Below, in pieces: positions 32,088-40,904 of a stretch of DNA of 45,642 nt. The stretch covers positions 1 through 45,642 of the forward strand of contig JADGHL010000029.1 of the NCBI GenBank assembly GCA_019686135.1. The letters are read 5' to 3'. A program made the position numbers and the translations under genes. The notes under the pieces are model-generated. The model did not search any database. It was given only the letters and a program-made list of their open reading frames with translations, and had not been told where the DNA came from. The stretch's first letter is position 1. The number at the start of each line of letters is the position of its first letter. This stretch comes from Myxococcaceae bacterium (GTDB lineage: Bacteria > Myxococcota > Myxococcia > Myxococcales > Myxococcaceae).

Positions 32088-35000
32088 AGCGCTGGGCGAA
32101 GCGGGTGGGCGTGGCGCTGCTCGCCGCGGTGGGTGTGGTGCTTCTGACCGTCGTCGGCGTCTGGATCCATCTGCACACCGAGGCCGGTGGCGCGCTCTTG
32201 CGGCGCAGCGTGCTCGCCGCGGTGAACGGGCGGATTTCTGGAACGCTCCGGCTGGGCGAGGTCGATCTTCGGGGTACGACCCTCTCGCTTCGCTCCGTCG
32301 CTCTCTCGGATCCGGAGGGCGAGGTGGTCGCCGAGGTGGAGGAGGTCCGGGCGGAGATCGCGCTCCTTGCGCTGCTCGGCCGCACCGTGCGGATGAAAGA
32401 GCTGGCGCTGGTCCGCCCCGAGCTGTGGGTCGTGAGGCACGAAGACGGCGGCACCAATCTGCAGGCCGCGCTGGCGCCGCGGCATCCAAAGCCGGAGCAG
32501 CCGGAGGAGAAGGTCGCACCGCGGATTCCGGTGGATGTGATCGTCGAGGCGATCGCGATCTCCAAAGGCCGTGTCTCCTTCGAACAGCTCCCGGATGCAA
32601 AGCCACGGTCGATCGTCGCGACGGATCTGACCACGCGTGGTGCCTTCGCCCTGACCGGACGCGGCGGGCGCCTTGACGCCACCTTTACTCTCGAGGGCGC
32701 GCTCACTGAGCCGGCCGAAGTGCCGCTGGCGCTCGACGTCCATGCGACCGCGATCGGCGACAACCGATCCTTTCGCGGGCGCCTGATGGTCGCAGACGCG
32801 CGCGCGGACGTGCGTGCGACGATGCAAGGGGCCGGAGACCTTGCCCTCGACGTGGATCGACTCGAGCTCCCGCCTGCGCCGATGCGTGAGCTCGTCGAGG
32901 GCTGGCCGCTCATCGCCACGCTGCGCGCCACCGCACACCTGGAGAAGCAGGGCGGTGACCTGCGCGGTCGCACGCACCTGGAGGCCGGCGCAGGGAAGGT
33001 CGACGCGAGCGGGCAGCTGAACCTGGACACCTTCGAGTCCAACGGCGTGAGGGTGGTCGCCGGAGGAATCGATCTCTCCGAGTTGATCGCCGCCGGCCCG
33101 AAGTCCGCCATCGGCTTCACGTTGGAGGCACATGGCGGTGGCCACAGCATGGAGACGCTCACGGGGGCGCTGTCCCTCCGCGCGCCCGCTTCGACGATCG
33201 ACGGCGCGCCGTTCGGGCCGATCCGCCTGGACGCGCGGGCCGAACAAGGGCGGATGCTGCTCGAAGCGCTCGACGCGCGCGTTCCGGGGATGGCGATCAC
33301 CGCGCGGGGAGAGCGCAGCCAGGACCGGTTGCACGTGTTCGGACGGATGGCGGCGAACGACCTGCGCGCGTTCGCGCGGACGCTCGGGAAGCTGGCCGGG
33401 CCGCGCGGGCTGCCGCTGTCCGGCAACGGGGCGGTCGCCTTCGAGATCGACGGTCCGGAGAAGGGACCGAAGGTGACGCTGCGTGGCCGCCTGCCGGCGC
33501 TCACGTTCGGCCGGACCTCGGTCCGGGCGCTGGAGCTCGACGCGGAGGTGCCGAACGTGATGGCGCCACTGGTCGGCGATGCCACCATCCGCGTGGGCGC
33601 GGCGCGCGTGTTCGTCTCCGGAAAGGAGTGGCGCTGTCCAGAGCTCGCCGTCACCTCGAAGCGCGGGCGGTTCACGCTGGGCGCCGGGACGCGCGGGTTC
33701 GCATCGGTCGAGCTGCGCGCGAGCGGGACGATCGACGGAGACCGAAGGGGCCTGAGCCTAAGTCGGATGCGTCTTCGTTCCCCCGGAACGGTGTGGACGC
33801 TCGAACACACCGCGCGGCTACGGCTCGATCGCGGCGCGCTGTCGCTTCGCGGCCTGGTGCTGCGCTCAGGGCAACAGGGGATCGCGCTGGACGTCACCAG
33901 GGCAGGGGCGCGCGTGGACGCAGGGCTGCACGTCTCCGCGCTGAGGCTGGAGAAGCTGCCGCGCGCGCTGGTCGATCCGGAGCTTCAGCTCGGCGGCGTG
34001 CTCGACCTCGACGCGCGGGTGAGCGGTCGGTTCCCGAAGCCCGAGGTCGTGGCGAGGGTCACGCTGAAGGACGGGCGCGTGAAGCGCTACGGCGGCATCG
34101 CCCTGGCGCTGGATGGGTCGTGGAAGCACGACCGCGCCCTGGGGAATCTGGACGTCACGGCGCTCGGCGTCCACGCGCGCGGGGACTTCGACGTTCCCAC
34201 CGACGCGCTCCGCACCGCTCGCGCCGAGCCGCTCCGCGCACGGCTGGCGATCGACGACGCCGCGATCGGGGACGTTTTCGCGCAGCTGGGAGAGAAGGCG
34301 GTCCCACTGCGCGGGCGCGTCGGCGCGACGCTGGAGCTCGATGGCACGGCGCGTCTGCCAAAACTGACCGCACAGCTCGGCGCGCGCGAGCTGACCTGGG
34401 CGCAGCAGCCGCCGGTCGATCTCGACATCCTGGCGAACACCCGGCCGGATGGCCGGCTATCGGCGAGAGTGGATGCGCAGACCCAGGGCCGGTCCGCCTT
34501 CGTGGTGCTCGAGACGCCGTGGACGCTCGGCCGGCTCATCCGCAGGCCCCCGACCGCGGAGCAGGCACTGCACGCTGCGTGGACGCTGAAGGCGAAGCTC
34601 GACGGGCTGCCGATCCCGGCCGGTGCATTCCTGCCCGATAAGCGCACGGGAGACGGGCCGCCCGGGGCACGCCGCGAATCCTTCGCTCTGCTCGACGGCG
34701 ACATCGATCTCAAAGGTCCGCCGCTCGCTCCTGAAGGGCGGGCGGAGTGGACACTGCGAGACGTCCGGCTCGACCCGGCGCAGCCGCCGCTGCGCGCGTG
34801 GATGAGGCTGGTGCTGCACCCGCGGCGCGCGCAGATGCAGGCGAGGATCGACCAGGGCCCGGTGATGCTCGCGCGTGCGGAGGCGAGTCTCGACGCGTCC
34901 CTTGCGACGTTGCGCAGCCCGCAGGGCCGTGCGACCGCGCCGTTCACGTTCGACGCCACCTGGGGACCCATCCGCCTGACGGATCTCCGGGAGCTCCATC

Positions 35001-36622
35001 TGCCGTTGCCCTTCAGCGGCATCGTCCAGGGCACGCTGAAGGCCTCCGGCGACGCGACTCGACCGGAGGTGGATCTGGAGGCCAGCATCCACGGGCTGGG
35101 GAGCACCTCGAACGCATCGCTCGGGGACGTGGCGCTGCACTACGCGTACTCCGGCGGACGCAACAGCCTGAGCGCCGACCTGCTCTCGGGCGGCAGCAGC
35201 GGACGGATGACCCTGACCGCGCAGATGCCGCTGGACCTCTCACTGCCGGCGCTGCGGCGGGGGATCCCCTGGCGCGAGGCGCCGATTCAGGCCCGCATCG
35301 AGGCGTCCCGATTCGATCCGTCGTTCCTCTCGGGGCTGAGCCCGGCTCTGCGCAAGGTCGCCGGGGCGATTGACGCGCGCGTCTCGGTGCAGGGGCCGAT
35401 CTCCCTGCCGCATGTCGAAGGCCTGCTGGAATGGCGGGAGGGAGCCCTCGCGCTCGCGGGCTATGGTGCGTGGGATCACATCCACCTCCGGATGCGCGGT
35501 GACGAGCAGCAAGTGGTGATCGAAGACGCCTCCGCGCACGCCGGCCGTGGCACCGCGACGCTGTCCGCCACGCTCCGACGCGCCAGGGACGCGGTCGACA
35601 TCGACGTGAAGACGCGGCTGCAGAGCTTCCCGGTCTTCGACCAGGATCAGCTCATCGCCACGGTGACGCTCGAGGCGACGGCGAAGGGCACCGCGTCGCT
35701 GGCGCGCATCGACCTCCCGGACGTGCAGATCCCCGAAGCGCACGTCGAGCTGCCCGCGTCGAAGAAGAACGTCGCGAAGCTCCAGCCGCCGGACGATGTG
35801 GTGTTCCTCGTCAACGGCGAGCCGGTGGCAAACAAACCACCCGAACGCGCCGTCGGCGGAAGCGGCCGCGCAGGCAACGGCAGTGTGCGCCAGCTCCGGG
35901 CAGTGGTCCACGCGCCGCGCAATGTCTGGTTCCGGGGCAGGGACCTCAACGTGGAGGTCGGGTTGGGGGAGGACTTCCGCGTTCAGGTCGACGAGGAGCC
36001 GATGCTGTTCGGCGACGTGCGGATTCTCCGCGGCCAGCTGGAGGTCGTGGGCCGCCGCTTCGAGCTCGACCCCGCGTCGAAGATCACCTTCACCGGTCCG
36101 CCGACCAGGCCCACCCTGAACGTGGTGGCGACCCACGAGAACCGGCGCGAGGACGTGACCGTATCGATTCAGGTGACCGGCTCGCCCGACCACCTGGAGT
36201 TGCACCCGACGTCGAAGCCGCCGCTCTCCGAGACGGAGATCTATACGCTGCTCGTCACCGGACGGCGCGCGCTGCGTCCCGGCCTTGGCGCCACCACGTC
36301 GTCCAACCCCGCCACGTCGCTGATCGGCTCATTGGCGGCGGCGCAGCTCAAGAAGGGGATTGAATCGGTGGTGCCGCTTCAGGTGCTGAACATCGAAGCG
36401 GGCGAGCGCGGCCTCGGCGGCACCCGGGTGGAGGCCGGCACCTACCTGAGCGATCGCCTCTACCTGAGCATCGAGTCCACGCTCGGCGCGCAGCGCGATC
36501 AGCGTGAGAACCAGAACGAGATCCACGCCGAGTACCAGCTCTGGAAGCGCTTCCTCCTCGAGCTCACCTGGGGCGACGCCAACAAAGGCAGCGGCGATCT
36601 GATCTGGCGCAAGCAGTACTGA
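32084..36622 (+). CDS. tamB: TamB/DUF490 translocation and assembly module protein
   Basis: A 1512-residue inner-membrane-anchored AsmA/TamB-superfamily protein. It starts at TTG 32084, overlapping the tamA stop (TTGA), behind the strong site GGGGGAGG at 32072-32079. The frame is open further upstream, but only within tamA. Residues about 9-27 are a signal anchor. The long middle is beta-taco-like, and the C-terminal TamB domain (about 1290-1512) has LRGQLEVVGRRFELD, ITFTGPPTRPTLNV and LSETEIYTLLVTGRRA. Family members bridge inner and outer membranes, helping TamA and carrying phospholipid outward. It is longer than E. coli TamB (1259). A repeated early motif GTLRLGEVDLRG marks the AsmA-like start. 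Gene pair and order match the classic tamAB operon. Confidence 0.9.
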   Translation: MKRWAKRVGVALLAAVGVVLLTVVGVWIHLHTEAGGALLRRSVLAAVNGRISGTLRLGEVDLRGTTLSLRSVALSDPEGEVVAEVEEVRAEIALLALLGRTVRMKELALVRPELWVVRHEDGGTNLQAALAPRHPKPEQPEEKVAPRIPVDVIVEAIAISKGRVSFEQLPDAKPRSIVATDLTTRGAFALTGRGGRLDATFTLEGALTEPAEVPLALDVHATAIGDNRSFRGRLMVADARADVRATMQGAGDLALDVDRLELPPAPMRELVEGWPLIATLRATAHLEKQGGDLRGRTHLEAGAGKVDASGQLNLDTFESNGVRVVAGGIDLSELIAAGPKSAIGFTLEAHGGGHSMETLTGALSLRAPASTIDGAPFGPIRLDARAEQGRMLLEALDARVPGMAITARGERSQDRLHVFGRMAANDLRAFARTLGKLAGPRGLPLSGNGAVAFEIDGPEKGPKVTLRGRLPALTFGRTSVRALELDAEVPNVMAPLVGDATIRVGAARVFVSGKEWRCPELAVTSKRGRFTLGAGTRGFASVELRASGTIDGDRRGLSLSRMRLRSPGTVWTLEHTARLRLDRGALSLRGLVLRSGQQGIALDVTRAGARVDAGLHVSALRLEKLPRALVDPELQLGGVLDLDARVSGRFPKPEVVARVTLKDGRVKRYGGIALALDGSWKHDRALGNLDVTALGVHARGDFDVPTDALRTARAEPLRARLAIDDAAIGDVFAQLGEKAVPLRGRVGATLELDGTARLPKLTAQLGARELTWAQQPPVDLDILANTRPDGRLSARVDAQTQGRSAFVVLETPWTLGRLIRRPPTAEQALHAAWTLKAKLDGLPIPAGAFLPDKRTGDGPPGARRESFALLDGDIDLKGPPLAPEGRAEWTLRDVRLDPAQPPLRAWMRLVLHPRRAQMQARIDQGPVMLARAEASLDASLATLRSPQGRATAPFTFDATWGPIRLTDLRELHLPLPFSGIVQGTLKASGDATRPEVDLEASIHGLGSTSNASLGDVALHYAYSGGRNSLSADLLSGGSSGRMTLTAQMPLDLSLPALRRGIPWREAPIQARIEASRFDPSFLSGLSPALRKVAGAIDARVSVQGPISLPHVEGLLEWREGALALAGYGAWDHIHLRMRGDEQQVVIEDASAHAGRGTATLSATLRRARDAVDIDVKTRLQSFPVFDQDQLIATVTLEATAKGTASLARIDLPDVQIPEAHVELPASKKNVAKLQPPDDVVFLVNGEPVANKPPERAVGGSGRAGNGSVRQLRAVVHAPRNVWFRGRDLNVEVGLGEDFRVQVDEEPMLFGDVRILRGQLEVVGRRFELDPASKITFTGPPTRPTLNVVATHENRREDVTVSIQVTGSPDHLELHPTSKPPLSETEIYTLLVTGRRALRPGLGATTSSNPATSLIGSLAAAQLKKGIESVVPLQVLNIEAGERGLGGTRVEAGTYLSDRLYLSIESTLGAQRDQRENQNEIHAEYQLWKRFLLELTWGDANKGSGDLIWRKQY

Positions 36623-36625
36623 GGA

Positions 36626-37870
36626 TCAGAAGTGCCCGTCGCAGGGCGTGCCCAGCGGCTGGCCGCGGTAGACGCCGAGCTGCGAGTAGATGAAGCGGGC
36701 GTGGTCCTCCACCGGCAGCCAGTTCAGCTTCGTGCGGCCCGGGCCGGCGATCCACTCCGCCTCGCCCGCGCGCGTCAGCTTGAGCTTCCCGCCGCCGGCG
36801 CGGAACACATCCCCGCTGCCATCGTGGGCGAGCACCTCCGCGGCGGATCCGCTGAGCGCGCCGGTGGGGCCGACATAGAGGTGGAAGTCCTGGTTGTCCT
36901 CCGGCGTGCGCGCCTGGTCGACGTAGAAGTAGTTGCCCTCGTCGTCGCGCGCGAGCGCGTAGGCCCGCCGCTGCCAGCGCACGTCGTAGAACTTCGCTCT
37001 GGCGAGCAGCTTCTTCGCCGCGGCGTCGGAGAGCTTCTGGAAGGGCACCTGCTGGCCGCCGCAGGTGAGCGTGTACCGGCCGTTCTTGAGCCCGAAGGAC
37101 GCCTCGGCCGGCACCTTCGCGCGGGGTTCCCAGAACACCACGTCGAAGGCGGTCTCCCCTTCGCGGCTGCCGCCGAAGACCCGCTGCGCGTAGAGCGCCT
37201 TCGCGTCCCCGGCGAAGTACTTCGTGTCGAAGCCCTGGAACGGGTCGACCGCCACGACGTAGTGGCCCTTCCCATCGGTGGTGACGATCGTCTTCTGCTT
37301 CGAGAGATCGTCCGGGAACGGTACGTCGCGGAGGGGCGGCGGGAGCGGCGCAGCGGTCGCCGAAGCCACGGGCGCGGAGGCGGACGCGGGCACCACCATC
37401 GGCGCCTGCGTCTGAGCGGCCGACGTGGCGAACAGCTCCTTCGAGACGGAGGGTAGATCGTCGAGGACGTCGTCGATGGTCCCGCCCTTCTTGCGCCGCG
37501 ACGCGGTGGCGACGGTGGCCCCGGTCTTCGCGTTCACCCGGTTCACCTGCAGCAGCCAGCTCTGGCCGACCCTAGAGAGGTTGCCGAGGATCACCTCGTC
37601 CACGTCGAGGGCGCCGGCCAACTCGGCGAGGCAGCTCTCGGTGCTGCAGCCCAGAAGCTCCTTCTGGCGCTCGACGCCCAGCACGGCCGACAGCTCCTGT
37701 GCCGTGACGATCTGCGCGAGGTTGAGCTTGCGCAGCTCCGCGGTGAGGGCGCCGGTGATGGAAGTGGCCATCGACTCGGTCACGCCTTCGCCCGGCGACA
37801 GCGGCATGAGGGCGATCTTCGTGGGAGCAGCGGACAGCGACAGGGCGACGATCAGGAGGGAGGCATTCAT
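36626..37870 (-). CDS. Periplasmic protein with a TolB/CsgG-like N-terminal domain
   Basis: A 414-residue secreted protein with a signal peptide (about 1-15, MNASLLIVALSLSAA). Residues 16-150 follow the alpha/beta pattern of TolB-N/CsgG-like domains widespread in Myxococcota: ALMPLSPGEGV, a conserved LGCSTESCLAELAGALDVDEV (in part), then LQVNRVNAKTGATVA and a basic RRKKGG. A Pro/Ala-rich linker (about 155-185) leads to a C-terminal domain of about 215 residues (FQGFDTKYFAGDAKAL, then YTLTCGGQQVPF and DVRWQRRAYALARDD) that was not recognised. It converges on tamB, three bases away. Role unknown; a periplasmic regulator or assembly factor is possible. Confidence 0.75.
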   Translation of the reverse strand: MNASLLIVALSLSAAPTKIALMPLSPGEGVTESMATSITGALTAELRKLNLAQIVTAQELSAVLGVERQKELLGCSTESCLAELAGALDVDEVILGNLSRVGQSWLLQVNRVNAKTGATVATASRRKKGGTIDDVLDDLPSVSKELFATSAAQTQAPMVVPASASAPVASATAAPLPPPLRDVPFPDDLSKQKTIVTTDGKGHYVVAVDPFQGFDTKYFAGDAKALYAQRVFGGSREGETAFDVVFWEPRAKVPAEASFGLKNGRYTLTCGGQQVPFQKLSDAAAKKLLARAKFYDVRWQRRAYALARDDEGNYFYVDQARTPEDNQDFHLYVGPTGALSGSAAEVLAHDGSGDVFRAGGGKLKLTRAGEAEWIAGPGRTKLNWLPVEDHARFIYSQLGVYRGQPLGTPCDGHF

Positions 37871-37949
37871 CCGCCCGCCCTTCTATCGGGGAGGACGCCC
37901 TTTGAACAACGTCAGCCGTGGACAGGTTGGAGGAAGAAGGGAGGAGGTC

Positions 37950-38642
37950 ATGCAGATCGGAATCATCGGGGCCGGCCACATCGGCGGGACGCTCACCCGC
38001 CGGCTCACCGCGCTCGGGCACGAGGTGAGGGTCGCCAACTCGCGCGGGCCGCACACGCTGCAGGCGCTCGCCCGCGAGACCGGTGCCACGCCCGTCGATG
38101 TCCGGGAGGTCGGTCGTGACGCGGACATCGTGATCGTCGCCATCCCGGAACGGTGCATCCCGACGCTGCCGCCGGGCGTGCTCGACTCGGCGCCGCCGGA
38201 CGCGGCGATCGTCGACACCGGCAACTTCTACCCGCGCCAGCGGGACGGCCGCATCGAGGAGATCGAAGCCGGGATGCCCGAGAGCCGCTGGGTGGAGAAG
38301 CACCTCGGACGTCCGGTGATCAAGGCGTTCAACAACATGTTCGCGGACCATCTCCTGCGCCGCGGGAAGCCGCGCGGAACGCCCGGACGCATCGCCCTGC
38401 CGATCGCCGGCGACGATCCGGCCGCCAAGGCGAAGGTGATGAAGCTGGTGGACGAGCTGGGGTTCGATCCGGTGGACGCGGGCGGCCTCGACGAATCCTG
38501 GCGGCAGCAGCCGGGTACGCCCGTGTACGCGACCGATCTGGACGTCGAAGGCGTGCGCCGCGCGCTCGCCGCCGCGCGACCCGAGCGCCGCCCCGAGTTC
38601 CGCGCCGAATCGCCCGAAGAGGGCATCCCTGCGCCCAGCTGA
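37950..38642 (+). CDS. NADPH-dependent F420 reductase-like (NADP oxidoreductase) protein
   Basis: A 230-residue Rossmann protein: GIIGAGHIGGTL at 4-15, VANSRGP near 28-34 for NADP phosphate binding, IVIVAIPE near 60-67, and KAFNNMF near 125-131. These match the coenzyme-F420-dependent NADP oxidoreductase family, which also includes many F420-independent reductases, so F420 use is not established; no F420 biosynthesis gene is in the window. The ATG at 37950 has a strong GGGAGGAG site; an in-frame extension back to 37425 runs through the divergent gene and is rejected. It is divergent from the TolB-like gene by 79 bases. Confidence 0.85.
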   Translation: MQIGIIGAGHIGGTLTRRLTALGHEVRVANSRGPHTLQALARETGATPVDVREVGRDADIVIVAIPERCIPTLPPGVLDSAPPDAAIVDTGNFYPRQRDGRIEEIEAGMPESRWVEKHLGRPVIKAFNNMFADHLLRRGKPRGTPGRIALPIAGDDPAAKAKVMKLVDELGFDPVDAGGLDESWRQQPGTPVYATDLDVEGVRRALAAARPERRPEFRAESPEEGIPAPS

Positions 38643-38652
38643 TGTTGCGCCG

Positions 38653-39162
38653 CTAGAGGCTCAGGCTGAGGCGGGCGCGTACGCGGAAGCAGGCGCGCAC
38701 GGTGAGTGTCCACGGATGCGTCGGGAGCGCTCCGGTGGCCACGGTGTCGAGCTCCGCGCGCGCACCCTCCAGCAGCGCGGTGATGTCCAACGGTTCCTCC
38801 GGGCGGATCAGCACGGCGCCCGTGTCGTCCAGCGTGCCATCCCACTCCAGCGCGGTCGGGTGGCCGTCCAGCGTCGCCATCACGGACGCCGCCTTCAGGA
38901 ACGAGAGGTCCGCCACACCCTGGCCGCGGAAAATCACCTTCGTCAGCGCGCCGGAGACCTGCTGTCCGGAGAGCTTCACGCGGAAGTCCTCCGGGAGCGC
39001 CCAGGTGCCGTGCTGTGTGAAGGTCTGTTCGGCGCCGAACGGCGTGGCGGGCACGTCGAAGGACTGGACGTCGTCGCAGATGTCCACGTCGGGCAGCCGG
39101 GCATCCACCAGCGGCCCGCAGGCGCAGAAGAGCAGGGCGGCAGAGAGCAGGGCGGCGCGCAT
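38653..39162 (-). CDS. Hypothetical lipoprotein
   Basis: A 169-residue predicted lipoprotein beginning MRAALLSAALLFCACG, with Cys13 and Cys15 in a lipobox-like context. The rest is beta-rich, with FRVKLSGQQVSGALTKVIF, a central VMATLDGHPTALEWDG and the tail RACFRVRARLSLSL, ending in alternating hydrophobic residues. It starts 14 bases after the barrel gene on the same strand, with GAGG eight bases before the ATG. The pair looks like an outer-membrane protein with its partner lipoprotein. Family not recognised. A longer in-frame extension to 39843 lies across the neighbouring gene and is rejected. Confidence 0.65.
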   Translation of the reverse strand: MRAALLSAALLFCACGPLVDARLPDVDICDDVQSFDVPATPFGAEQTFTQHGTWALPEDFRVKLSGQQVSGALTKVIFRGQGVADLSFLKAASVMATLDGHPTALEWDGTLDDTGAVLIRPEEPLDITALLEGARAELDTVATGALPTHPWTLTVRACFRVRARLSLSL

Positions 39163-39176
39163 CGGGAGGACCTCAC

Positions 39177-39809
39177 TCAGAAGAAGATCTCCGCGCCCAG
39201 CTGGAGCGACGGAGCGATCACCTCGAGCGTGGGCGTGGTGGCGGTGAGCGACTCGTCGCCCGACAGCTCGCGCAACTGAGCCTCGAGGCCGCCCAGGACG
39301 ATCGTGGTGCGGCTGATGCCGCCGCGCAGGAAGAACGACAGCCCGTCGGGTGCGCCCAGCTCGAGGCCGAGGAGAGCGGCGGCGTAGTCGTATCGGAGAT
39401 CGTCGAGCAGCGGCGCACGGAAGCTCTCGTCCGCCATCACCCAGCGCACCCATGGCTGTGCGTCGCCGACTGCGAATTGCCCCGCGTGCAGGCTCAGCGT
39501 GGGACGCACGAATGTGCGCAGGGGCGAGAGCACCAGGCCGGCCCGGGCGCCCGGGGCCATGCCGTTGGTCGCACCGCCGACCTCCAGCTGCAGCCAGCTC
39601 AACGGTCGCCACGCCAGCGACACGCCGGCGCCGGACGGCGCGCCCGCATCGAACACCAGGCCGAACCAGGCGCGCTCCGGCGCTTTGGGGGAGGGCGTCT
39701 CCGCCTCGGTGAGCGGCGGCGGAGAGAGGGTCGGCTGCCCGTCGGCGATGATGTGTGGAGCGGACGACGTGGTCGCGTGAACCGCCACCGCTGCGACGAG
39801 CGCCAGCAT
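39177..39809 (-). CDS. Small outer-membrane beta-barrel-like protein
   Basis: A 210-residue secreted protein. A short signal (MLALVAAVAVHATTSSA) precedes a Pro-rich stretch (about 25-45) and then strands of alternating polarity (FGLVFDAGAPSGAGVSLAWR, LQLEVGG, LGLELGAP, FFLRGGIS), ending in the aromatic terminus LQLGAEIFF. A C-terminal Phe is typical of outer-membrane barrels recognised by BamA. The ATG at 39809 is chosen because it begins the signal peptide; no ribosome site is visible, and a 10-bp-arm hairpin lies 10 bases before it. It leads a two-gene unit with the lipoprotein downstream. Function unknown. Confidence 0.65.
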   Translation of the reverse strand: MLALVAAVAVHATTSSAPHIIADGQPTLSPPPLTEAETPSPKAPERAWFGLVFDAGAPSGAGVSLAWRPLSWLQLEVGGATNGMAPGARAGLVLSPLRTFVRPTLSLHAGQFAVGDAQPWVRWVMADESFRAPLLDDLRYDYAAALLGLELGAPDGLSFFLRGGISRTTIVLGGLEAQLRELSGDESLTATTPTLEVIAPSLQLGAEIFF

Positions 39810-39819
39810 GCGTTCGGAG

Positions 39820-39852
39820 CTGTGCAACGCGTCTGCCACCCACGTTGCACAG
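39820..39852. promoter_or_regulatory. Perfect 10-bp-arm inverted repeat upstream of the barrel gene
   Basis: CTGTGCAACG (39820-39829) and CGTTGCACAG (39843-39852) are exact inverted copies 13 bases apart, ending 10 bases before the minus-strand ATG at 39809. It can be an operator for a dimeric regulator or a 5'-leader hairpin in the mRNA. Confidence 0.6.
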
Positions 39853-39854
39853 GG

Positions 39855-39913
39855 ACGGACGGGTGGATCCACGGTGTCAAAGCCACCGCGGAGGTCACGT
39901 TGGACCCGTCCGT
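39855..39913. promoter_or_regulatory. Second inverted repeat in the same divergent region
   Basis: ACGGACGGGT (39855-39864) and ACCCGTCCGT (39904-39913) match perfectly, 39 bases apart, immediately beside the first inverted repeat. The layout is consistent with DNA looping between two binding sites or with a long imperfect stem. Function unknown. Confidence 0.4.
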
Positions 39914-40025
39914 TCGCTACCCCGCTGCCCCACCAGCAGTTGACTGAATAGGGCGGGCGCTCGCACGTCGATGGCCGCCGGCAGTACGCTTGGAAGTCGC
40001 CGGGCCAAAACGCGGGAGCCCCCTC

Positions 40026-40895
40026 ATGTCCGTGCGGATCCCCTCGGGTGCGCTGACGTGCCTCGTAACGCTGATGGCGCTGCACCCCGCTCGCGCCCAG
40101 GCGCAGTCCTCCAGCATCTCCTGCTTCCACGCGTCGTCCACCGCGCAGGTGGGGACCGTCACCGACGTCGGCAACGTCAACGTCAACGTCAGCAACGTCT
40201 CCACGCCCGCACCCGGCACCGTCTCCGGTTCCACCACCGCCGGCAGCAGCGCCGACGCGCCGCTCTCCGGAACCTCCAGCGGCGGCGGGAGCGCCGAAGG
40301 CATCCTGATGATGGCGGTCATCGCCGCCGCAGCCCTACCGGTGGTGGTCTACGCGGTCGACTCCGACGCGGAGGACTTCCAGGTGCAGCGGTACCACTGC
40401 CCGTCGTTCGACGTGCACGCCACCGCCGGAGCGATGAGCTTGCCATCCGATCCGCGCTACATGACCGGGATGGCCGGCGCGCGCGCGACCTTCGCGATGA
40501 ACTGGTACGGCGTGGACCTCGGCTACGAGACCAGCTTCATCCAGGGCGCCTGGGGCGCGCTCGACGCGCACTTCCTTCTGCGTCCGCCGCCGAAGAAGCA
40601 CATCGACGGCGCGTTCGCGGTGGGCCTCAGGCGCGTGGTGTTCGGCGGCGCGGAGAACGACGGGATCGAGCTCGCGCTGCCGCACCGGTACATGCTCGGG
40701 CATTACGGTGACCGGTCGTTTGCGATCGAGGTCGATCCCGGCGTGCTCTTCGGGATCCGCGGCATCGACTACCGGCTCGATGCCGGGCTCTCCTTCCCCG
40801 CGGGCGTGATGAACCTCCGCTTCGGCATGCGGGTGGTCTCGTTCGACACCCACCTGCGTGCCGGTGCCTACGCCGGCTTCAATTTCGGCGCGTAG
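40026..40895 (+). CDS. Secreted outer-membrane-like protein with a Ser/Thr/Gly-rich linker and a beta-rich domain
   Basis: A 289-residue protein: a signal peptide (about 1-24, ending ARAQA), a linker of low complexity rich in Val, Asn, Ser and Gly (NVNVNVSNVS near 50-60), a hydrophobic segment ILMMAVIAAAALPVVVYAV (about 92-110) and a beta-rich C-terminal region ending RAGAYAGFNFGA that resembles a small barrel (FAVGLRRVVFGG, YRLDAGLSFP). The hydrophobic segment in the middle is odd for an outer-membrane protein. The ATG at 40026 is preferred to an in-frame start at 39990 because the signal peptide begins there and GGAG lies upstream. It is convergent with aceA. Function not recognised. Confidence 0.65.
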   Translation: MSVRIPSGALTCLVTLMALHPARAQAQSSSISCFHASSTAQVGTVTDVGNVNVNVSNVSTPAPGTVSGSTTAGSSADAPLSGTSSGGGSAEGILMMAVIAAAALPVVVYAVDSDAEDFQVQRYHCPSFDVHATAGAMSLPSDPRYMTGMAGARATFAMNWYGVDLGYETSFIQGAWGALDAHFLLRPPPKKHIDGAFAVGLRRVVFGGAENDGIELALPHRYMLGHYGDRSFAIEVDPGVLFGIRGIDYRLDAGLSFPAGVMNLRFGMRVVSFDTHLRAGAYAGFNFGA

Positions 40896-40904
40896 ACCCG
40901 TCCG

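Noticed and set aside
31975-33897. Minus-strand open frame of 640 codons opposite tamB
   Set aside because: Ser/Arg/Pro-rich composition typical of antisense shadows; tamB is clearly coding.
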